A DNA stretch of 64,000 nucleotides from Streptomyces sp. yr375 (GCF_900110755.1 NZ_FOFF01000003.1:310001-374000); one strand, 5' to 3'. Positions 32,247 to 42,070 are shown, counted from the first letter of the stretch. Numbers and translations are program-made. The notes: generated from the sequence alone by a model not told the origin.

Positions 32247-34970
32247 ATGACGAAGGTCAGGCCGGCGGCGGCCGCCTCGGCTTCCCTGTGGGAGCGCGAG
32301 ACGGAAGTCGCCACCATCGCGGAGGCGGTGGAGACGCTCCGGGCCGACCGGTCTTCCTCGGGCCGCCTGTTGGTGCTCCGGGGCGAGGCGGGCTTCGGCA
32401 AGACCGCGCTGTTGGCCGAGACACGTCGTATCGCCGAGGCCCGTGGGTGCACGGTGTGGTCGGCCCGCGGCGGCGAGACACTGCGGTCCGTTCCCTTCAA
32501 CGTGGTACGGCAGTTGCTGCAGCCCGTGCTGCTGTGCCTGCACCCGGAGGAGATCCGCGAGTACCTCGGCGACTGGTACGGCGTCGCGGGCCCCGCCCTC
32601 GGGGTGGCGGAACCCGGCGAGGGCCACGCCGACCCGCAGGGCGTGTGCGACGGCCTCGTCGTCGCCGTGACCCGGCTGGCCAGGCGGGACTACCCGCTCG
32701 TGATGCTCGTCGACGACGCGCACTGGGCCGACCAGGAAACCCTGCACTGGCTCGCCGCGTTCGTGGAGCGCCTGGCGGAACTCCCCGTCCTGGTCGTCGT
32801 CGCCCGCAGGCCCGGCGAGGTGAGGGGCGACGCCGCCCACCACCTCGACGCCATCGACAGCGTCGACGAGGCGGCGGGCCGCTCCGTCGTCAGCCTCAGC
32901 GCCCTGACCCCGCCCGCGGTCGCCGGCCTCACCCGCGCCACCCTCGGCGAGCACGCCGACGCCGCGTTCTGCCGCGAGGTGTGGGCCGTCACCGACGGCA
33001 ACCCCTACGAGACCGTCGAACTCCTCGCCAAGGTCCGCGACAGCGAACTGCGGCCGACCGAGTCCTCGGCCGCCGAACTGCGCCCCCTGAACCGCGCGGC
33101 CCGCGGCAACGGCCTCGTCGACCGCCTGGAGAAACTCGGCGTCGACGCCACCAAGTTCGCCATGGCGGCCGCGATCCTCGGCGCCGACATCTCCGTCGCC
33201 CAGGCCGCCCGGCTCTCCGGTCTCGGCCGCGAGCAGGCGGTGCGCTGCGCCGAACTGCTGCGCAACGCCCGCATCCTCACCGAACCCGGCCCCGGCACCG
33301 GCCTCGTGGCGGACGGCCGGCTGGAGTTCGTCCACCCGCTGATCGCCACCGCCGTCTACGACTCCATCCCCAGCGGCATGCGCACCGCGATGCACGGCAT
33401 CGCCGCCCAGGTCGTCACCGACGCAGGCAAGGGCCTCGCGGCCGCCTCCCGGCACCTGCTCCAGGTGCACGAGGAGGGCGACGAGGAACTCGTCGAGCAG
33501 TTGCGCGAGGCCGCCCGCGAACACCTCGCCGTCGGCGCGCCCGACGGCGCCCGCCGCTGTCTGGAGCGAGCGCTGAGGGAACCGCCCGGCCTCGACGTCC
33601 ACGCGCGCGTGCTCTACGAACTGGGCTGCGCGACCCTGCTCACCGCTCCCGCCAGGACCATCGACCACCTGCGTACGGCACTCGCCATGCCGGGCCTGGA
33701 CGGCGCCGAGCGCGTCGACGCCGTCTACCGCCTCTCCCAGGCACTCGTGCACAACGACCAGTTGGAAGAGGCCGTCCGCACGGTCGAGGCGGAGGCCGCC
33801 CGGCAGGCCCCCGGACCCGCCCGACTACGTTTGCAGGCCGTGCAGTTCATGTGGGAGGGCGTCCACGCGGGGGAGGCGGCCTCCCCACGCCGCTCGGAGA
33901 AACTCGCCGCGCTCGCCGCCACCTGCACCGGCCGCGACAACGCCGAGCGCGCCCTGCTCATCCTGCGCGGCTTCGACGCCGCGACCCACGGCGAGAACGC
34001 CGAGGAGGTCGTCGAGTTCTGCGACCGCGCCCTCGTCAACGGCGGCCTCGCCCCCGGTCTCGGCTGGACCGACCAGGAGTGGGGGATGGAGCTGCTGATG
34101 ATGCTGGCCGGCACCTACGCCTACACCGACCGCCTCGACCGCGCCGACGCCCTCTTCAACGAAGCCCTGCGCGCCTACGTCTCGGCCGGCTGGAGCGGCG
34201 GCCACCTCGCCCTGGCCCACGCCTACCTCGGCGTCGGGCTGCGCCGCCGGGGCCGGCTGAAGGAGGCCGAGGAGTCCCTCAGGGAGTCCCTGCGGCTGGC
34301 CGAACGCGTCGGCCGCGGCCTGCCCGTGTACTGGTCGGCGACCTGCAACCTCGTCGACACGCTGCTGGTCCGCGGCCGGGTCGCCGAGGCCTGTGAGACG
34401 GCCGAGCAGCACGGCTTCGCCCCGCCGTACCCGTCGACGATCGTGCTGCCCGAACCCCGTACCGTGCGCGGCCGGCTGCTGCTGGCCGTCGGCCAGGTCC
34501 AGGACGGCATCAACGAGCTGGAGGCGGCCGAGAAGGCCGCCACCGCCCGCGGCCACCTCAACCCGGTGATGGTCCCCTGGGCCGTCGAACTCGCCCGGGC
34601 GCTCGCCGTCGAGGACCCGGAGCGCGCGAACCGGCTCGCCCTGGAGGCCCGCAGGCAGGCCGAACGCTTCGGCACCGACACCGCGATCGGCGAGGCCCTG
34701 CGCTGCGCCGCCGCCCTGGAGACCGGGCAGCGCGCGGTCCGCCTCGCCCAACAGGCAGTCACCTACCTGGAGTCCTCGCCCTGCCAGTACGAACACGCCG
34801 CCGCCCGCGTCGAGTTCGGCATCCTTTCCCGCTCCCCGTCCGAACTCGGCCGAGGCCTCACCCTGGCCCGCTCCTGCGGCGCCGACGGCCTGGTCGACAA
34901 GGCCCAAGCGGCCCTACAGGGACTGGGCGCACCGCAGGTCGGGCTCGTCCCCGGCCAGACCCGGAGATAG
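32247..34970 (+). CDS. large LAL-type ATPase with TPR-like repeats, lacking the LuxR helix-turn-helix
   Basis: This 907-aa protein has the architecture of LAL/MalT-type regulators. An N-terminal AAA/STAND domain carries Walker A LRGEAGFGKTALL (about 44-56) and Walker B PLVMLVDDAHWADQETL (about 150-166). A long helical TPR-like region follows, e.g. LEEAVRTVEAEAA, DRADALFNEALRAYVSAGW and RGRLKEAEESLRESLRLAERV. LAL proteins normally end with a LuxR helix-turn-helix; here the chain stops at GLVPGQTRR without one, and no such sequence follows in any frame. It may signal through a partner protein or be a truncated regulator. No obvious downstream operon. Confidence 0.78.
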   Translation: MTKVRPAAAASASLWERETEVATIAEAVETLRADRSSSGRLLVLRGEAGFGKTALLAETRRIAEARGCTVWSARGGETLRSVPFNVVRQLLQPVLLCLHPEEIREYLGDWYGVAGPALGVAEPGEGHADPQGVCDGLVVAVTRLARRDYPLVMLVDDAHWADQETLHWLAAFVERLAELPVLVVVARRPGEVRGDAAHHLDAIDSVDEAAGRSVVSLSALTPPAVAGLTRATLGEHADAAFCREVWAVTDGNPYETVELLAKVRDSELRPTESSAAELRPLNRAARGNGLVDRLEKLGVDATKFAMAAAILGADISVAQAARLSGLGREQAVRCAELLRNARILTEPGPGTGLVADGRLEFVHPLIATAVYDSIPSGMRTAMHGIAAQVVTDAGKGLAAASRHLLQVHEEGDEELVEQLREAAREHLAVGAPDGARRCLERALREPPGLDVHARVLYELGCATLLTAPARTIDHLRTALAMPGLDGAERVDAVYRLSQALVHNDQLEEAVRTVEAEAARQAPGPARLRLQAVQFMWEGVHAGEAASPRRSEKLAALAATCTGRDNAERALLILRGFDAATHGENAEEVVEFCDRALVNGGLAPGLGWTDQEWGMELLMMLAGTYAYTDRLDRADALFNEALRAYVSAGWSGGHLALAHAYLGVGLRRRGRLKEAEESLRESLRLAERVGRGLPVYWSATCNLVDTLLVRGRVAEACETAEQHGFAPPYPSTIVLPEPRTVRGRLLLAVGQVQDGINELEAAEKAATARGHLNPVMVPWAVELARALAVEDPERANRLALEARRQAERFGTDTAIGEALRCAAALETGQRAVRLAQQAVTYLESSPCQYEHAAARVEFGILSRSPSELGRGLTLARSCGADGLVDKAQAALQGLGAPQVGLVPGQTRR

Positions 34971-34980
34971 CGGAACTGCC

Positions 34981-35275
34981 GAGTGCGGGGTGTTCACCCG
35001 CAGGTAGCGCGAGTGGTTTCCCGCCGGTCGGGCCGGGCGAGCCGCTGGCGTACGTGCGGGCGCGGGCCGCGGTCAGTCGGTGCCGTTCATCGCCGGGCAG
35101 GACCGGAGGTGGCGGGACGGTCGCGTGCGGGGCGTTCGCCCGCAGGTGCCGAGCGGCTTCCCGGTCAGTCGGGCGAGCCGTTCGCGTACCTGCGGGCACG
35201 AGCCGCCGTCAACCGGTGCTGTCCTTCTCGGCCGCGCCTGCGGGTACGAGCCGCCGGCGTCAGTCGGTGGCGTTC
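34981..35275. repeat. degenerate tandem repeats derived from the pcaL 3' end
   Basis: Two copies of about 105 bp (34981-35087 and 35122-35226) and a partial third (about 35236-35275) share the core TGCGGGC(A)CG(A)GCCGC..TCAGTCGGTG. The partial copy overlaps the last codons and the stop of pcaL. Read on the minus strand the copies give similar peptides (HRLTAARAR.YA.GSP), so the array looks like a repeated duplication of the gene end followed by decay. No gene lies between the ATPase stop and pcaL. Confidence 0.6.
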
Positions 35276-36384
35276 TCCTCGGAGAGGACCCGCTGGGCTG
35301 TCGCGAATGCCGAGTTGGCTGCCGGGACGCCGCAGTAGACGGCCGTCTGGAGCAGGACGGCGCCGATCTCGTCGGGCGTGAGCCCGTTGCGGCGGGCCGC
35401 CCGCACGTGCATGGCCAGTTCGTCGTAGTGGCCGTGGGCCACCAGTGCGGTCAGAGTGATCATGCTGCGTTCGCGGCGGCTGAGGGTCGGGTCGGTCCAG
35501 ATCTCGCCCCAGGCATAGCGCGAGATGAAGTCCTGGTAGCGCGCGGTGAACGCGTCCTGCCGGGCCTGCGCCCGGTCCACGTGCGCGTCCCCGAGCACCT
35601 CGCGCCGCACCTCCACGCCCCGCTTCGCCCCGCCGTCGAGATGCGTGCGCAGCACGGTCAGCACGGCCTCGGGGCACTCGGCGGGCGCGAGGTGCGAGGC
35701 CCGGGGGAGTTCGACCAGCGCCGCGTCCGGCACCGCGTCCGCGATCTCCCGCAGATGCGCGGGCGGCGTCGCCGGATCCTGCCGCCCGGAGATGAGCAGG
35801 GTCCGTACGGTGATCTCCGGCAGCCGCTCGCGCAGGTCGAACGCGCCCAGCGCGTCACAGCACGCGGCGTAGGCCGCCGGGTCGGCGGCACGGAGGTCGG
35901 CGATCAGCCGCGGCACGGTGAACCCGGGGGTGAACCAACGGGCGTTCGCGCTCTCGGCGAGCCCCGCCAGCCCCTCCCGGCGCACCAGCGCGGCCCGCTC
36001 CTGCCACGGCTGCGGCCCGCCGAAGTGGGACGAGGAGCAGATCATCGCCAGCGACGAGACCCGCTCGGGGTGGTGCAGCGCCAGGTGCAGACCCACTCCG
36101 CCGCCCAAAGACACGCCCGCGTACGCGAACCGCTCCAGGCCGAGGGAGTCGGCGAGCGCCAACACCAGGTCCGCGATGTCGCCGACGGTGGCCCCGGGGC
36201 CGATCAGGTCGGCCGCCGAACCCCCGTGCCCCGGCAGATCCCAGCGGATCACCCGGTGCGTGATGGACAGCTCCGGCGCGACCTTGTCCCACAGGGCGTA
36301 CGAGGTGCCCAGCGAGGGGCCCAGCAGCAGCGGGGGAGCGGAAGTCGGCCCCTCGGCACGGTGGTTGAGCAGCTTCTCGGTCAA
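35260..36384 (-). CDS. pcaL: PcaL: 3-oxoadipate enol-lactonase/4-carboxymuconolactone decarboxylase fusion
   Basis: This 374-aa fusion carries out two pathway steps. Residues 1-250 are an alpha/beta hydrolase (enol-lactonase, PcaD-like) with YAGVSLGGG carrying the Ser nucleophile, GRQDPATPP and SHLAP carrying Asp and His. Residues 255-374 are a carboxymuconolactone decarboxylase (PcaC-like) with HGHYDELAMHVRAARRNGLT and AVYCGVPAANSAFATA. The fused form is known from actinobacteria such as Rhodococcus and Streptomyces. The start is TTG 36384, overlapping the pcaB stop, with GGAG five bases upstream. It is the last gene of the operon. Confidence 0.93.
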   Translation of the reverse strand: MTEKLLNHRAEGPTSAPPLLLGPSLGTSYALWDKVAPELSITHRVIRWDLPGHGGSAADLIGPGATVGDIADLVLALADSLGLERFAYAGVSLGGGVGLHLALHHPERVSSLAMICSSSHFGGPQPWQERAALVRREGLAGLAESANARWFTPGFTVPRLIADLRAADPAAYAACCDALGAFDLRERLPEITVRTLLISGRQDPATPPAHLREIADAVPDAALVELPRASHLAPAECPEAVLTVLRTHLDGGAKRGVEVRREVLGDAHVDRAQARQDAFTARYQDFISRYAWGEIWTDPTLSRRERSMITLTALVAHGHYDELAMHVRAARRNGLTPDEIGAVLLQTAVYCGVPAANSAFATAQRVLSEENATD

Positions 36385-37784
36385 CGTCGCTCCAGTGCAC
36401 GGTCGGTGAGGGCTCCGGCGGAGCCGGTGTAGCGGACGGGGTCGGTGAAATCGTCGAGATCGACGCCGTCGATGTTCTTCAAGTCCGGCTGTTCCGCGAG
36501 GAGTTCGGCCAGCGGACGGTTCTCGGTGTAGGTGCGCCGGGCGAGTTCGGTAAGGAGTTCCCGGGCGCGGGCCCGGCCCAGTACGGCCGACAGCTCCACG
36601 GACAGCCGCTCGGAGACGATCAGCCCGTGGGTGAGGCCGAGATGCGCGCGCATCGCGTCCGCGTCCACCCGCAGCCCCGCCGTCAGTTCGGCCGCGTCCC
36701 GGGCGGCCCCGCCGGTCAGCCGCAGCAGGTCCCGCAAGGGCTCCCACTCGGCGTGCCAGGCCCCGGCCGGCCGCTCATCCTCCGCCGCCAGACTCCCGTA
36801 CAGCGTGGCCGCGAGCTGCGGGGCGCGGCGGGCGGCGGCCGCGATGAGTGTGGACCGTACCGGGTTGGCCTTGTGCGGCATGGCCGAGGAACCGCCCCCG
36901 CTGCCCTCCGCCACCTCGGCGATCTCGGTGCGGGCCAGCGTGAGGACGTCCGTCGCGAGCTTCCCCAGGGCCCCCGCCGTGAAGGCCAGGCAGCCGGCCA
37001 GGTCGGCGATCGGCGTCCGCAGGGTGTGCCACGGCAACTGCGGTGCCCGCAGCCCGAGTTCACTGGCGTACGCGGCGGGCAGCGCGGTCGCGTCGACGGC
37101 GCCGTACGCGGTGAAGGCGGCCAGCGTCCCCGCCGCGCCGCCGAGTTGGGCGGGCAGCGCGTCCCGTACGGCCGTCACCCGGTCGCGGGCGTCCAGGACC
37201 AGCGACCGCCAGCCGGCCGCCTTCAGCCCGAAGGCCGTCGGTACGGCGTGCTGGGTGAGCGTCCGGCCCGGCATCGGGGTGTCGCGGTGCTCGGCGGCCA
37301 GTCGGGCCAGCGCCCGCTGGGTGCGGTCGAGGTCGGCCAGGACGAGGCCGAGCGCGCGCACCGCGACCAGCATCGTCGCCGTGTCCATGATGTCCTGGCT
37401 GGTCGCACCCCGGTGGACGTACGTGCCGTACTCCTCGCCGGCCGCCTTCGTCAGGTCGGCGACCAGCGGGATCACCGGGTTTCCGCCGCCACGGGCGCGT
37501 TCCGCGAGGGACCGCACGTCGAAGCCGCCGTCGGCCGCCGAGGTGACCGCCGCGCCGGCCCCCGCCGGGGCCAGCCCCAGCGTCTCCTGGGCGCGGGTCA
37601 GGGCGGCCTCCGCGTCGAGCAGTGCCCGCAGATAGGCGTCGTCGGCGGTCGCGGCGGCGACGGGGGAGCCGCTCCACCCCGGCGCGAGCAGCCCGGACGC
37701 GGACCGGACTTCGGACGGGACCTCGGACTGGACCTCGGACGGGACCTCGGACGGGACTTCGGGTGGTGGGGCAGGTGGTGTCAC
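36381..37784 (-). CDS. pcaB: PcaB: 3-carboxy-cis,cis-muconate cycloisomerase
   Basis: This 467-aa member of the fumarase/aspartase superfamily has the signature GSSAMPHKANPVRS (about residues 286-299) and the substrate-binding HRGATSQDIMDTA and LTQHAVPTAFGLKAAGW. It converts beta-carboxymuconate to gamma-carboxymuconolactone. The GTG at 37784 overlaps the pcaG stop. The first 28 residues are a repeated E-V-P-S unit encoded by 12-bp tandem repeats, absent from typical homologs; the conserved protein starts near SASGLLAPGWSGS. Confidence 0.93.
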   Translation of the reverse strand: MTPPAPPPEVPSEVPSEVQSEVPSEVRSASGLLAPGWSGSPVAAATADDAYLRALLDAEAALTRAQETLGLAPAGAGAAVTSAADGGFDVRSLAERARGGGNPVIPLVADLTKAAGEEYGTYVHRGATSQDIMDTATMLVAVRALGLVLADLDRTQRALARLAAEHRDTPMPGRTLTQHAVPTAFGLKAAGWRSLVLDARDRVTAVRDALPAQLGGAAGTLAAFTAYGAVDATALPAAYASELGLRAPQLPWHTLRTPIADLAGCLAFTAGALGKLATDVLTLARTEIAEVAEGSGGGSSAMPHKANPVRSTLIAAAARRAPQLAATLYGSLAAEDERPAGAWHAEWEPLRDLLRLTGGAARDAAELTAGLRVDADAMRAHLGLTHGLIVSERLSVELSAVLGRARARELLTELARRTYTENRPLAELLAEQPDLKNIDGVDLDDFTDPVRYTGSAGALTDRALERR

Positions 37785-38386
37785 TGGAACTCCAGGAAGA
37801 CCGTCTCGCCTTCGCCCTGAAGGCGGATGTCGAAACGGTAGGTGCCCAGCGGGCCGTCCGTGGCGATCAGCGTGTCGCGGCGCGCCGGGTCCACCCGCGC
37901 CAGCAGCGGGTCGGCGGCCAGCGCGGCCTCGTCACCGGGCAGGTAGATCCGGGTGAAAAGGTGCACCAGCAGCCCGCGCGCGAACACGCACACACTCAGA
38001 TACGGGGCGCTCGACCCGCGCGCCCCCGGCCGCAGCGTCCGCGCCGACCAGTGCCCGTTGGCGTCCGTCTGGACCCGCCCCCAGCCCGTGAACTCGACGC
38101 CGTTGCGCCCGAGGAAGCCGCCGCTGGACGGATCGCGCCGCATCGAGCCGTCGACCTGTGGCAGGTTGCCCTCGGGGTCCGCGCCCCACAGCTCCAGGAA
38201 CGCGTCCGGCAGCGGGTTGCCCGCACCGTCGTACACACAGCCCTGGAGCGTGATCGTGTCCGGGTGCCCGACCGGGGCGATGTCGCCGCCGCCGGGGAAC
38301 GGCAGGGCGTGGCCGTAGAAGGGGCCGACCGTGTGCGACGGAGTGGGCAGCACCGTCTCAGGACGGCTCGTGTCGATCTTCGTCAT
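37781..38386 (-). CDS. pcaG: PcaG: protocatechuate 3,4-dioxygenase alpha subunit
   Basis: This 201-aa non-catalytic alpha subunit of the intradiol ring-cleaving dioxygenase has TPSHTVGPFYGHALPF near the start and ITLQGCVYDGAGNPLPDAFLELW, the family strand. RGLLVHLFTRIYLPGD lies near the end. It forms the alpha-beta protomer with PcaH, which carries the iron. It lies 6 bp downstream of pcaH. Confidence 0.95.
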   Translation of the reverse strand: MTKIDTSRPETVLPTPSHTVGPFYGHALPFPGGGDIAPVGHPDTITLQGCVYDGAGNPLPDAFLELWGADPEGNLPQVDGSMRRDPSSGGFLGRNGVEFTGWGRVQTDANGHWSARTLRPGARGSSAPYLSVCVFARGLLVHLFTRIYLPGDEAALAADPLLARVDPARRDTLIATDGPLGTYRFDIRLQGEGETVFLEFQ

Positions 38387-38392
38387 GGCTGG

Positions 38393-39166
38393 TCAGCGCC
38401 CTTCTTCGATCCAGGTGGCCTGCGGCCCGTCGAGCACGATGTCCCAGTGGTAGCCCATCGAGAACTCCGGCACCGACAGACTGTGGTCGTACGTGGCGAC
38501 GAGCCGCTGGCGGGCCGCGTCGTCCGTCACCGACTGGATGATCGGGTCGTACGGGAACAGCGGGTCGCTCGGGAAGTACATCTGCGTCACGAGCCGCTGC
38601 GTGAACGCCGTGCCGAACAGCGAGAAGTGGATGTGGGCCGGCCGCCACGCGTTGACGTGCTGACGCCACGGATAGGGGCCCGGCTGCACGGTGGTGAACC
38701 GGTAGAAACCGCTGTCGTCGGTCAGGGTGCGGCCGACGCCCGTGAAGTTCGGGTCCAGCGGGGCGTCGTGCTGCTCGCGCTGATGGGCGTAGCGGCCGGC
38801 CGAGTTGGCCTGCCAGATCTCGACGAGCTGACCGCGCAGCGGACGCCCGGCGCTGTCCAGCAACCGGCCGGACACCGTGATCCGTTCGCCGATCGGCTCG
38901 CCGTCGTGCTGCCGGGTGAGGTCGTTGTCGATCTCGGTGATGTCCCGCTCGCCGAAGGCGGGGGAGGCCAGCTCCACCAGCTCCGGGTCCTTGCTGACGT
39001 CGATCGCGACCGGCGGCTGCTTCGGGTGGCGCAGGACGGAGGACCGGTACGGCGCGTAGTCGCGGCGCGGCTGGTGCTCGACGGGCGCGCCGTCGGCGAG
39101 CCGCTTCTCGTACGTGGCGTGCTCGGCCGCGATCTCCTGGTCGATGTCGGCTTGCGTGAGAGTCAT
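38393..39166 (-). CDS. pcaH: PcaH: protocatechuate 3,4-dioxygenase beta subunit
   Basis: This 257-aa catalytic subunit has the intradiol dioxygenase signature GQLVEIWQANSAGRY and the iron-ligand region GPYPWRQHVNAWRPAHIHF, with the paired His typical of the Fe(III) site and the ligand Tyr nearby. It cleaves protocatechuate to beta-carboxy-cis,cis-muconate. Start ATG 39166, preceded by AGGAATCC on its strand; 17 bp after pcaF. Confidence 0.95.
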   Translation of the reverse strand: MTLTQADIDQEIAAEHATYEKRLADGAPVEHQPRRDYAPYRSSVLRHPKQPPVAIDVSKDPELVELASPAFGERDITEIDNDLTRQHDGEPIGERITVSGRLLDSAGRPLRGQLVEIWQANSAGRYAHQREQHDAPLDPNFTGVGRTLTDDSGFYRFTTVQPGPYPWRQHVNAWRPAHIHFSLFGTAFTQRLVTQMYFPSDPLFPYDPIIQSVTDDAARQRLVATYDHSLSVPEFSMGYHWDIVLDGPQATWIEEGR

Positions 39167-39183
39167 GGGGATTCCTGGGTTCT

Positions 39184-40398
39184 TTATCGTTCGAGGACGA
39201 GGGCGAGGCCCTGGCCCACGCCGATGCAGAGGGTGGCGACTCCGACGCCGCCGCCCCGCCGGGCGAGCTGGTGGGCGACCGTGCCGGCGAGCCGGGCTCC
39301 GGACGCGCCGAGCGGGTGACCGAGGGCGATCGCGCCGCCCTGCGGGTTGAGGACCGCCGGGTCGAACTCGGGCCACTCGGCCACGCAGCCGAGCACCTGG
39401 GCGGCGAACGCCTCGTTCAGTTCAAGAACTGACAGATCGTCAAATCCCCTGCCCGCCTTGGCGAGTGCGCGGTTGACGGCCTCGACGGGGGCGAGCCCGA
39501 AGTAGTGCGGGTCGATCGCGGACACCCCGCTCGCCCCGACGCGGGCGAGCGGCTCGCGGCCCGTCGCCTTCAGCCCCTCCTCGTCCACGAGGAGCAGCGC
39601 GGCGGCCCCGTCGTTCAGCGGCGACGCGTTGCCCGCCGTCACCGTCCCGTCCTCCGTCCGGAAGGACGGCTTGAGCCGCGCCATCGCGTCCAGCGAGGCG
39701 TCCGCCCGTACGCATTCGTCGGCGTCGAACACGACCGGGTCGCCCTTGCGGCGCGGGATCGACACGGGCGCGAGCTCGGCGTCGAACAGGCCCGCCTCCT
39801 GCGCGGCGGCGGCCTTGCGGTGGCTGGACAGGGCGAACTCGTCCTGCCGCTCGCGGCTGATCTTGTGCTTGTCGGCGATGAGTTCGGCGGACTCGCCCAG
39901 CGGGATCGTCCACTGCGGGTCCATCCGCGGGTTGACCATCCGCCAGCCCAGCGTGGTCGAGTACAGCTCGGCGGGCCCCGCCGGGAACGCCCGGTCCGAC
40001 TTCGGCAGCACGTACGGCGCGCGGGTCATCGACTCGACGCCACCGGCGACGGCGACGGAGGCGTCGCCGACCGCGATCGCGCGGGCCGCCTGGATGACCG
40101 CCTCCAGGCCGGAGGCGCACAGCCGGTTGACGGTGACGCCCGGCACGGAGGTGGGCAGCCCGGCGAGCAGCGCGCCCATCCGGCCGACGTTGCGGTTCTC
40201 CTCGCCGGCCCCGTTGGCGTTGCCGAAGTACACGTCCTCGACCCGCGCGGGGTCCAACGCGGGTGTACGGGCGAGGAGTTCACGGATGGCGTGGGCGGCG
40301 AGGTCGTCCGGGCGTACGCCGGCCAGCGCGCCGTTGTAGCGGCCGATCGGGGTGCGGACGGCGTCGACGACGTACACGGTCTTGAGGCGGTCGCTCAT
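39184..40398 (-). CDS. pcaF: PcaF: beta-ketoadipyl-CoA thiolase
   Basis: This 404-aa thiolase has the nucleophilic Cys in [12 protein letters not shown] (about residue 91), the substrate motif NEAFAAQ, the base His in [16 protein letters not shown] and the second Cys in LCIGVGQG. It cleaves beta-ketoadipyl-CoA to succinyl-CoA and acetyl-CoA, the last pathway step. Its ATG overlaps the pcaJ stop (ATGA). Confidence 0.95.
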   Translation of the reverse strand: MSDRLKTVYVVDAVRTPIGRYNGALAGVRPDDLAAHAIRELLARTPALDPARVEDVYFGNANGAGEENRNVGRMGALLAGLPTSVPGVTVNRLCASGLEAVIQAARAIAVGDASVAVAGGVESMTRAPYVLPKSDRAFPAGPAELYSTTLGWRMVNPRMDPQWTIPLGESAELIADKHKISRERQDEFALSSHRKAAAAQEAGLFDAELAPVSIPRRKGDPVVFDADECVRADASLDAMARLKPSFRTEDGTVTAGNASPLNDGAAALLLVDEEGLKATGREPLARVGASGVSAIDPHYFGLAPVEAVNRALAKAGRGFDDLSVLELNEAFAAQVLGCVAEWPEFDPAVLNPQGGAIALGHPLGASGARLAGTVAHQLARRGGGVGVATLCIGVGQGLALVLER

Positions 40399-41042
40399 GA
40401 CTGGACCTCCTCGGCGACGCGGACCTTGGCGGCGGTCTTCGCCGTGATCTCCTCGACGGTGACGCCCGGCGCGGTCTCCACCAGCAGCAGGCCCTCTTCG
40501 GTGACGTCGAGGACGCCGAGGTCGGTGATGATCCGGTTCACGCAACGCTTCCCGGTCAGGGGCAGTGCGCAGTCGGTGAGGATCTTGGGGCTGCCGTCCT
40601 TGGCGGTGTGGGTCATGACGACGATGACCGTACGCGCGCCGTGCACGAGGTCCATCGCCCCGCCGATCCCGGTGATCAGCTTGCCGGGGATCGCCCAGTT
40701 CGCCAGGTCGCCGCGCTCGGAGACCTGCATCGCGCCGAGCACGGCGACGTCGATGTGACCGCCGCGGATCATGCCGAAGGAGAGCGCCGAGTCGAAGAAG
40801 GACGCGCCCGGCAGGACCGTCACGGTCTCCTTGCCGGCGTTGATCAGGTCCGGGTCGACGGCGTCCTCGGTGGGGTAGGGGCCGGTGCCCAGGATGCCGT
40901 TCTCGCTCTCCAGCACCACTTCGACGTCGGAGGGGAGGTAGTTGGGGATGAGCGTCGGCAGTCCGATGCCGAGGTTCACGTACTGGCCGTCTTGCAGCTC
41001 ACGCGCGGCGCGGGCGGCCATCTCCTCGCGTGTCCAGCCCAT
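40395..41042 (-). CDS. pcaJ: PcaJ: 3-oxoadipate CoA-transferase subunit B
   Basis: This 215-aa subunit has [12 protein letters not shown] with the catalytic Glu (SENG motif) and [14 protein letters not shown], both standard for 3-oxoacid CoA-transferase B subunits. It works with PcaI to transfer CoA from succinyl-CoA to beta-ketoadipate. Its ATG shares bases with the pcaI stop. Confidence 0.95.
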   Translation of the reverse strand: MGWTREEMAARAARELQDGQYVNLGIGLPTLIPNYLPSDVEVVLESENGILGTGPYPTEDAVDPDLINAGKETVTVLPGASFFDSALSFGMIRGGHIDVAVLGAMQVSERGDLANWAIPGKLITGIGGAMDLVHGARTVIVVMTHTAKDGSPKILTDCALPLTGKRCVNRIITDLGVLDVTEEGLLLVETAPGVTVEEITAKTAAKVRVAEEVQS

Positions 41043-41854
41043 CACTCGCCCACCGTTCCCTCGGTCGCCGTGCCCTTGGTCACCGTTGCCTCGGTCGCCG
41101 GGGCGGAGACCGTCCGCTGCTCGATCTTCTTGTCCGCCGCCTGCTCTGGGGTCAGCGCGATCACGCGCTGCACGAAGATGCCCGGCAGATGCACCGCGTC
41201 CGGGTCGATCTCGCCGGGCTCGACCAGCTCCTCCACCTCGGCGATCGTGATCCGCCCGGCCATCGCGGAGAGGGGGTTGAAGTTCCGGGACGACTTGTTG
41301 AAGACCAGGTTGCCGTGCCGGTCGCCCCTCGCCGCCCTGACCAGCGCGAAGTCGGTGCGGATGCCGTGCTCCAGCACGTATTCCACGCCGTCGAACTCCC
41401 GGACCTCCTTCGGCGGCGAGGCCAGCGCGACGCCGCCCGCACCGTCGTAACGCCACGGCAGCCCGCCCTCGGCGACCTGCGTGCCGACGCCCGCCGGGGT
41501 GTAGAAGGCGGGGATGCCGGCCCCGCCGGCCCGCAGCCGCTCGGCGAGCGTGCCCTGCGGGATCATCTCGACCTCGAGCTCACCGCCCAGGTACTGGCGG
41601 GCGAACTCCTTGTTCGCGCCGATGTAGGAACCCGTCACGCGGGCGATCCGCCCGGCGGCGAGCAGGACCGCGAGGCCCGACTCCATCGCCCCGCAGTTGT
41701 TGGAGACGACGCCGAGACCGCCCACGCCCCGCTCGTAGAGAGCCTGGATCAGTACGTTCGGCACACCGCTCAGTCCGAAGCCGCCGACGGCGAGCGTGGC
41801 GCCGTCGGGCACGTCGGCCACCGCCTCGGCGGCCGTGAGGACCACTTTGTCCAT
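41042..41854 (-). CDS. pcaI: PcaI: 3-oxoadipate CoA-transferase subunit A
   Basis: This 270-aa subunit has [13 protein letters not shown] near the start (CoA-transferase A signature), [12 protein letters not shown] and [16 protein letters not shown]. The C-terminal 20 residues are a Thr-Glu/Thr-Lys-Gly repeat (41042-41095) made by short tandem duplication. It is the first gene of the pcaIJFHGBL operon, transcribed away from pcaV. Confidence 0.95.
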   Translation of the reverse strand: MDKVVLTAAEAVADVPDGATLAVGGFGLSGVPNVLIQALYERGVGGLGVVSNNCGAMESGLAVLLAAGRIARVTGSYIGANKEFARQYLGGELEVEMIPQGTLAERLRAGGAGIPAFYTPAGVGTQVAEGGLPWRYDGAGGVALASPPKEVREFDGVEYVLEHGIRTDFALVRAARGDRHGNLVFNKSSRNFNPLSAMAGRITIAEVEELVEPGEIDPDAVHLPGIFVQRVIALTPEQAADKKIEQRTVSAPATEATVTKGTATEGTVGE

Positions 41855-41884
41855 CGGGGAAGCTCCATCTCGTTCGAGCCATCA

Positions 41885-41966
41885 GGCAGAGCACGTTGGT
41901 CAGGGCACATCGGTCAGGCGAATCCGTCAGCCGAATCAGTCAGCCAAATTAGTCAGGGCACTGAGC
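41885..41966 (-). promoter_or_regulatory. pca operon promoter region with five 13-14 bp direct repeats
   Basis: On the minus strand the region upstream of pcaI reads five successive units of the form ATTxGGCTGACxG (the core CTGAC recurs every 13-14 bp). At its pcaV-proximal end is the dyad TCAG-GGCA-CTGA (41953-41964). In S. coelicolor the MarR-type PcaV represses this operon from the divergent promoter region and is released by protocatechuate. The dyad is a plausible site; the periodic repeat is unexplained. Confidence 0.55.
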
Positions 41967-42070
41967 ATTTCGGCGATGTTTCCCCTACGCTGCCACTGGA
42001 CGGGGGCGGCGTCAAGGGAGGAGAATCATTCAGTACACGTACGAATTCGATGACGACCTCGGGAGCGCAC

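Noticed and set aside
31716..33752. 678-codon open frame on the minus strand opposite the large ATPase
   Set aside because: It is antisense to a gene with clear Walker motifs; its translation is low-complexity Gly/Ala/Asp-rich, typical of GC-rich shadow frames.
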